Assembly: GCF_033343995.1 (NCBI RefSeq)
Contig: NZ_CP137573.1
Span: 4,311,001 to 4,375,000 of the forward strand
Direction of reading: 5' to 3'
DNA from: Streptomyces sp. HUAS YS2
GTDB lineage: Bacteria > Actinomycetota > Actinomycetes > Streptomycetales > Streptomycetaceae
DNA: 64,000 nt
Shown: positions 59,862 through 64,000 of the stretch, piece after piece
How the letters are laid out: every line of letters starts with the position of its first letter
Position numbering within the stretch: the first letter of the stretch is position 1
Position numbers and translations under genes: made by a program
The notes under the pieces: generated by a model
Databases searched by the model: none
Told to the model about the DNA's origin: nothing
The model's input: the letters and a program-made list of their open reading frames with translations, nothing else

Positions 59862-60538
59862 CCCGAGTGCTTGTCGTCGAGGATGAGGAATCCTTCAGCG
59901 ACGCCCTGTCGTACATGCTCCGCAAGGAGGGCTTCGAGGTCGCCGTCGCGGCGACCGGGCCCGAAGGACTCGACGAGTTCGAGCGCAACGGGGCCGACCT
60001 CGTTCTCCTCGACCTGATGCTGCCGGGTCTGCCCGGCACCGAGGTCTGTCGCCAGCTGCGCGGGCGCTCCAACGTCCCGGTCATCATGGTGACCGCCAAG
60101 GACAGCGAGATCGACAAGGTCGTCGGCCTGGAAATAGGAGCCGACGACTACGTGACCAAGCCCTTCTCCTCGCGGGAGCTGGTCGCCCGCATCCGCGCGG
60201 TGCTGCGCCGCCGCGGCGAGCCGGAGGAGGTCACCCCGGCGGCCCTGGAGGCCGGCCCGGTCCGCATGGACGTCGACCGCCACGTGGTGACGGTCGCGGG
60301 CGGCAAGGTCGACCTGCCGCTGAAGGAGTTCGACCTCCTGGAGATGCTGCTCCGCAACGCGGGCCGCGTGCTCACCCGCATGCAGCTGATCGACCGGGTC
60401 TGGGGAGCGGACTACGTCGGCGACACCAAGACCCTCGACGTCCACGTCAAGCGCCTCCGCGCCAAGATCGAACCGGACCCGGGTGCGCCGCGGTACCTGG
60501 TGACGGTGCGGGGCCTGGGCTACAAGTTCGAGCCGTAG
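59858..60538 (+). CDS. phoP: Phosphate response regulator PhoP (RegX3-type)
   Basis: A 226-residue OmpR-type regulator. Receiver: E8-D9, phospho-Asp D52 (LVLLDLMLPGLPG), Lys in DDYVTKPFSSREL. Winged helix: LKEFDLLEMLLRNAGRVLTR, DVHVKRLRAKIEPDPGAPRY, VRGLGYKFEP. GTG start in a GTGA overlap with the kinase. PhoP binds PHO boxes, two arrays of which lie upstream of this operon. The last 74 bp including the stop are duplicated 175 bp downstream. Confidence 0.96.
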   Translation: MTRVLVVEDEESFSDALSYMLRKEGFEVAVAATGPEGLDEFERNGADLVLLDLMLPGLPGTEVCRQLRGRSNVPVIMVTAKDSEIDKVVGLEIGADDYVTKPFSSRELVARIRAVLRRRGEPEEVTPAALEAGPVRMDVDRHVVTVAGGKVDLPLKEFDLLEMLLRNAGRVLTRMQLIDRVWGADYVGDTKTLDVHVKRLRAKIEPDPGAPRYLVTVRGLGYKFEP

Positions 60539-60541
60539 ACA
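60468..60541 (+). repeat. 74-bp direct repeat, copy 1 (3' end of phoP)
   Basis: Bases 60468-60541 (TCGAACCGGACCCGGGTGCG through the stop and ACA) are identical to 60643-60716. This copy is the functional end of phoP. Confidence 0.95.
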
Positions 60542-60561
60542 CGGTGTCGCCCCGGACGGCC

Positions 60562-60592
60562 GGACGGAGTCCGGCGCAGCGTGCCGAAGCCT
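60562..60592 (-). repeat. REP-like element, copy 2 (inverted relative to 20916)
   Basis: On the minus strand, AGGCTTCGGCACGCTGCGCC then GGACTCCGTCC matches 20916-20946 in 27 of 31 positions, with the last 19 bases exact. It lies in the 101-bp spacer between the two phoP 3' copies. Confidence 0.75.
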
Positions 60593-60642
60593 GTGAGGCC
60601 CCCTGGGGCCGAGCAGTGCGAGGGGCGCACGCGGGACGGGGC

Positions 60643-60716
60643 TCGAACCGGACCCGGGTGCGCCGCGGTACCTGGTGACGGTGCGGGGCCTGGGCTACAA
60701 GTTCGAGCCGTAGACA
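60643..60716 (+). repeat. 74-bp direct repeat, copy 2 (duplicate phoP 3' end)
   Basis: An exact copy of the last codons of phoP plus stop, with no start or promoter of its own, so it is non-coding debris. Perfect identity implies recent origin or ongoing gene conversion. Confidence 0.95.
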
Positions 60717-60777
60717 GCAGCGCGTACGGGGCGCAGGCTGCGGCTCGTACGAGGCGTGAGCCGTAGGGCGTACGCGA

Positions 60778-60815
60778 AAGGGGCGCCCCGCCGGACTTCC
60801 GGTGGGGCGCCCCTT
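60778..60815. terminator. Bidirectional terminator between phoP and the lipoprotein gene
   Basis: A 15-bp stem (AAGGGGCGCCCCGCC / GGTGGGGCGCCCCTT, one wobble) with an 8-nt loop between convergent genes. Confidence 0.85.
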
Positions 60816-60823
60816 CGTGTGGG

Positions 60824-61480
60824 TCAGTGGCCCGCCGCGTGCGTGGCCTCGCCGGTCGGCTCGCCGGTCTCCGGGGCGCCGGAGGCCTCGCCCGCCGGGG
60901 CGGACGCCTCGCCGGACGGCTTCTCCGCGGGCTTCTCCGCCGGCTTGGCGGCCGGGGGCGCCGGGATCTCGGAGGGGCCGAACTCCTTGAAGTAGCTCTG
61001 CGCCGGGACGACGAACGCCTGCAGGCCCACCTCGCCGGTCTTGCTCAGGCTGAAGACGACCCTCAGCGCGTCGCCGTTCCTGCGGTCGCCGATGCCGCTC
61101 GCGATCACGGCGCTGGCGTTGCCCTTGCCGCCGATGACGACCGAGCCGCCCGCGGGGACGACGATCGGGCCCGCGCCGGTGGCCGGCTTGAGCTTCACGA
61201 CGGCCGTGGTGCGCGGCAGGGTGATCGAGTCGATGGTCTGGCTGGTGCTTCCGTTGTTGAAGACCGTCGCCGAGACGACGGCGGGACCCTTCGCGCCGGC
61301 CTCGGGCTGAGTGATCACCAGCGCGTTCTGGATCTGGACGTCTTCCACCGTGACGGCGGCGTTGTCCGGCTTGACCTCGAGCGTCTGTGCGTCGTTCCCT
61401 GCACCGCAGGCGGACAGCGAGGCGATCGAGATCACGATGGCGGTGGCGGCGAGGGCGCCGCGTCGAAGGCTGCGGCTCAC
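60824..61480 (-). CDS. Lipoprotein
   Basis: A 218-residue lipoprotein with signal and lipobox (TAIVISIASLSACGAG, Cys25). A beta-sandwich-like domain of ~120 residues follows (VEDVQIQNALVITQPEAGAK, SATVFNNGSTSQTIDSITLP), then a Pro/Ala/Glu-rich C-terminal tail (AAKPAEKPAEKPSGEASAPA) that may span cell wall. It resembles DUF461/PCu(A)C-like copper chaperones in size and strand order but lacks their Met/His motif. It converges on phoP. Confidence 0.85.
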   Translation of the reverse strand: MSRSLRRGALAATAIVISIASLSACGAGNDAQTLEVKPDNAAVTVEDVQIQNALVITQPEAGAKGPAVVSATVFNNGSTSQTIDSITLPRTTAVVKLKPATGAGPIVVPAGGSVVIGGKGNASAVIASGIGDRRNGDALRVVFSLSKTGEVGLQAFVVPAQSYFKEFGPSEIPAPPAAKPAEKPAEKPSGEASAPAGEASGAPETGEPTGEATHAAGH

Positions 61481-62156
61481 GGCGGCGGCATCTCCTAGGA
61501 CGTACGGACGGGCTAAGGAACAGCTAAGGGTGTGTCAGCGCGCTTAGGTTACCGAGCCGCACTCTCCGTCCCGCACCCGACCCGCCCCTTAGGCCCCGGA
61601 CGTCCCCCCGGACGTCCCCCGGACGTCCCCCGGACGTCCCCCCTGCCCCCTGGCGTCCCCCTGACGTCTCCGTCGACATCACCCGGCGGATCACCCGGCG
61701 GCCGCCACCGTCCGGGCCGCGGTACCCGGATCGCGCCGCGCCCGCCGTGGCCCCCGCGCCGATTCGCCCGCCGTTCACATATCCCGCCGTGATCAATTCG
61801 CTATTGCCGCAGGAAATCCGCGAGCGCCCCCCGGCGTGATCAATTCAGGAAAGCGATGCGACAGAGGTCCGTACGGGTGATCGATGCTCGAACGGAGTAC
61901 GCAGAGTTCGACGCACCGAACCGGACAAACCAGGGCAACCAACCCCCATCCTCAGTCCCCGGGCATCTGTAACACGCGCGTTTCTCTCCGTTCGCAGAGC
62001 GGCTCCGACCTGCGAATACCGCCCTCCGCAACTCCTCCGCAGCACGATCGCGTTGCTGTTGTCAAGCCCCGAGATATGCCCTGACCTGCGAAAACGCCAT
62101 TCAGAAGACGCCGTTTCCGTGTTACCCTGGATAGCCACGGAAGGGGTACCTGTCAC
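61481..62156. other. 676-bp gene-free region upstream of carD
   Basis: No convincing gene is seen. It contains a C-rich tandem array (GGACGTCCCC units at 61598, 61610, 61621, 61632), repeated ATCACCCGGCGG near 61679-61702, and a 12-bp direct repeat CGTGATCAATTC (61788-61799 and 61835-61846). The right half (from ~61780) is notably AT-richer and is the likely promoter region for carD. GGAAGGGG just before the carD ATG is its ribosome site. Confidence 0.6.
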
Positions 62157-62639
62157 ATGACGTTCAAGGTTGGCGACACCGTGGTCTATCCCCATCACGG
62201 GGCCGCGCTGATCGAGGCCATCGAAACTCGCCAGATCAAAGGCGTGGACAAGACCTACTTGGTGCTCAAGGTCGCCCAGGGCGACCTGACGGTTCGTGTG
62301 CCGGCGGACAATGCGGAGTTCGTCGGAGTTCGCGACGTGGTCGGTCAGGACGGGCTGGACCGGGTCTTCGAGGTGCTGCGCGCACCGTACGCCGAGGAGC
62401 CGACCAACTGGTCCCGTCGCTACAAGGCAAATCTCGAGAAGCTCGCCTCCGGCGATGTCATCAAGGTCGCCGAAGTAGTCCGCGACCTGTGGCGCCGCGA
62501 GCGTGAGCGCGGTCTTTCCGCAGGTGAGAAGCGCATGCTCGCCAAGGCTCGGCAGATCCTGGTGAGTGAGCTCGCCCTCGCGGAGAACACGAACGAGGAC
62601 AAGGCGGAGGCTCTCCTCGACGAGGTCCTCGCGTCCTGA
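62157..62639 (+). CDS. carD: CarD-family transcription factor
   Basis: A 160-residue CarD/CdnL protein. The N-terminal RNA-polymerase-interaction (Tudor-like) domain is FKVGDTVVYPHHGAALIEAI; the C-terminal helical DNA-binding domain includes DLWRRERERGLSAGEKRMLA. CarD binds the beta subunit and stabilises open complexes at rRNA and other promoters. It stands upstream of ispD/ispF, the usual actinobacterial order, with a long promoter region before it. Confidence 0.95.
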   Translation: MTFKVGDTVVYPHHGAALIEAIETRQIKGVDKTYLVLKVAQGDLTVRVPADNAEFVGVRDVVGQDGLDRVFEVLRAPYAEEPTNWSRRYKANLEKLASGDVIKVAEVVRDLWRRERERGLSAGEKRMLAKARQILVSELALAENTNEDKAEALLDEVLAS

Positions 62640-62897
62640 CGCACATATCGATGCCGCGGTGCCCGCTGACAAGCTGTGACCTCTAACCACAGCGCTGTTG
62701 CCGGGCGCTGCGGCATGTTCGTGTCCCCTCCCGTTCCCGAGTGTGCGAATACGCCACGACGGCCGCGCACACGTGCGCCCGGCGCGACCGCTCCTGACCA
62801 AGTCGTCACGGAAAGGGCCCGGTCGAGGCGTCGCGCCCGGCACGATTGAGGCCATACCCACAAGGGCCGAGGAAACAAACCTGCCGGAGTGCAACCG
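62640..62897. other. Gap between carD and ispD
   Basis: 258 bp with no convincing gene. A short inverted repeat (GCGCTGTTGCCGGGCGCTG region, ~62692-62711) is the only structure I see. The ispD ribosome site (CGGAG at 62885-62889) closes the gap. Confidence 0.5.
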
Positions 62898-63644
62898 ATG
62901 TCAGACGAAACGCGTCCTCTCCGTACCGCCGCCGTGATTCCCGCGGCCGGCCGGGGCGTCAGGCTCGGCCCGGGCGCCCCCAAGGCGCTCCGCGCGCTGA
63001 ACGGCACGCCCATGCTCGTCCACGCCGTCCGCGCCATGGCCGCCTCCCGCGCCGTCTCGCTCGTCGTCGTGGTCGCCCCCGCCGACGGGGCCCCGGAGGT
63101 GAAGCGGCTGCTCGACGAGCACGCGCTGCCCGCCCGCACCGACTACCTGGTCGTCCCCGGCGGGGACACCCGCCAGGAATCCGTACGGCTCGGCCTCGAC
63201 GCCCTGCCCGAGGGCGTCGACATCGTCCTCGTCCACGACGCCGCCCGCCCCCTCGTCCCGGTCGACACCGTCGACGCGGTCGTCGAGGCGGTCCGCGACG
63301 GAGCCGTCGCCGTCGTCCCGGCGATGCCGCTGGCCGACACGGTCAAGGAGGTCGAACCGGTCGGCGCCGGCGCCCCCGAACCCGTCGTCGCCACGCCCGA
63401 GCGGTCCCGGCTGCGCGCCGTACAGACCCCGCAGGGCTTCGACCGCGACACCCTCGTCAACGCGCACGCGACCATCGCCCTCACCGGTGACGGAGCGACC
63501 GACGACGCGGGGCTCGTCGAACGGCTCGGCGCGCCCGTCGTCGTCGTGCCCGGCCACGAGGAGGCCTTCAAGGTGACCCGCCCGCTCGACCTCGTCCTCG
63601 CCGAGGCCGTACTCGCCCGCAGGAGGGCCAACGATGGCTTCTGA
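62898..63644 (+). CDS. ispD: 2-C-methyl-D-erythritol 4-phosphate cytidylyltransferase
   Basis: A 248-residue IspD of the MEP isoprenoid pathway, forming CDP-methylerythritol. Signatures: AAVIPAAGRGVRLGPGAPKA (CTP loop), VLVHDAARPLVP, and the C-terminal TDDAGLVERLGAPVVVVPGH. ATG 62898 chosen because the ribosome site spacing is better than for the in-frame GTG 9 bp upstream. It overlaps ispF by 11 bp. Confidence 0.94.
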   Translation: MSDETRPLRTAAVIPAAGRGVRLGPGAPKALRALNGTPMLVHAVRAMAASRAVSLVVVVAPADGAPEVKRLLDEHALPARTDYLVVPGGDTRQESVRLGLDALPEGVDIVLVHDAARPLVPVDTVDAVVEAVRDGAVAVVPAMPLADTVKEVEPVGAGAPEPVVATPERSRLRAVQTPQGFDRDTLVNAHATIALTGDGATDDAGLVERLGAPVVVVPGHEEAFKVTRPLDLVLAEAVLARRRANDGF

Positions 63645-64000
63645 GAAGCCCGCGACACCCGTCGTCCCCCGTACCGGAATCGGCACCGACGTGCACGCCT
63701 TCGAGAAGGGCCGCGAACTGTGGTGCGCCGGCCTCCTCTGGGAGGGCGAGGAGTACGGCCTCGCCGGGCACTCCGACGGTGACGTCGCCGCCCACGCCGC
63801 CTGCGACGCGCTCTTCTCCGCCGCCGGCGTCGGCGACCTCGGCGCCCACTTCGGCACCTCCCGCCCCGAGTGGTCCGGCGCCTCCGGCGTCACCCTGCTC
63901 GCCGAGGCCGCCCGCATCGTGCGCGCCGAGGGGTACGAGATCGGCAACATCGCCGTCCAGGTCGTCGGCGTACGCCCCAAGATCGGCAAGCGCCGTGACG
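63634..64000 (+). CDS. ispF: 2-C-methyl-D-erythritol 2,4-cyclodiphosphate synthase, 3' end outside window
   Basis: The first ~122 residues of IspF, the enzyme after IspE in the MEP pathway. The metal-site motif TGIGTDVHAFEKGRELWCAG (Asp and His ligands), then LAGHSDGDVAAHAACDALFS and GDLGAHFG, are canonical. The N-terminus has a short extra segment (MASEKPATPVVPR). The reading frame is open to the end of the window, so the C-terminus is not seen. Confidence 0.94.
   Translation, partial: MASEKPATPVVPRTGIGTDVHAFEKGRELWCAGLLWEGEEYGLAGHSDGDVAAHAACDALFSAAGVGDLGAHFGTSRPEWSGASGVTLLAEAARIVRAEGYEIGNIAVQVVGVRPKIGKRRD

Noticed and set aside
60581..60766. 61-codon ORF downstream of phoP
   Set aside because: It consists mostly of the duplicated phoP 3' end read out of frame; no ribosome site.
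62698..62937. Short ORF between carD and ispD
   Set aside because: It overlaps the ispD start in another frame and has no ribosome site or recognisable sequence.

Overview
The window is a high-GC actinobacterial chromosome segment and almost certainly comes from Streptomyces. The reasons are the very GC-rich third codon positions, frequent GTG/TTG starts, ATGA/GTGA stop-start overlaps, mycothiol genes (mshA, mshD), glnR, the nickel regulator nur, the developmental anti-sigma rsiG, carD, and the senX3/phoR-phoP-phoU locus. From memory, gene order follows the S. coelicolor core stretch that runs from the mutT/ppk genes (just beyond pst) to phoRP, carD and ispDF. That synteny is recall, not a search result.

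Layout. 1-0.7 kb: 3' part of a large serine integrase, i.e. the edge of an integrated element whose end overlaps a NUDIX gene. 0.66-7.9 kb (minus strand): polyphosphate genes (NUDIX, CHAD, ppk), a GntR-ABC transporter operon with a 46-bp perfect palindrome, and mshD. 8-16 kb: secreted 5'-nucleotidase, PI-PLC-like phosphodiesterase, a two-component system with an HtrA-type protease, a LacI regulator and glnR. 16.3-21 kb: hydrolase, MoaD-like protein, membrane proteins, then a sulfur operon (rhodanese, DUF1416) behind a Cys-containing leader peptide. 21.1-22.9 kb: an orphan TnpB-like RuvC protein. 23-30 kb: MBL hydrolase, AraC-type regulator, DsrE protein, three paralogous membrane-anchored proteins in one operon, nitrobindin-like protein, nur, ygfZ. 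30.3-39.7 kb: dtd, rsiG, ABC exporter with TetR, a truncated TetR, LysR/EamA pair, B12-radical SAM, MarR/MFS. 39.7-50.3 kb: ECF41-type sigma factor, an XRE/HbhA-like/DUF2516 cluster, PP2C phosphatase, NlpC/P60, mshA, YbjN, MFS, gpmA. 50.3-57.5 kb: accessory region. 57.6-64 kb: phoU, divergent senX3/phoR-phoP with two PHO-box arrays, lipoprotein, carD, ispD and the start of ispF.

The most unusual locus is at 51.4-57.5 kb. It encodes a 1827-residue protein joining an intact trypsin-like serine protease, a P-loop NTPase and about 29 tandem 38-residue helical repeats. A Trypco2-family small protein lies upstream and a Cys/Gly-rich 51-residue protein downstream. It looks like an NTPase-controlled protease effector with a repeat sensor, meaning a predicted biological-conflict (anti-phage or self/non-self) system inserted between housekeeping genes. 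Other points of interest are the TnpB-like gene with an altered RuvC-III motif and no zinc finger, a probably leaderless Cys leader ORF, a REP-like element, and several direct duplications at gene 3' ends, including 74 bp of phoP.
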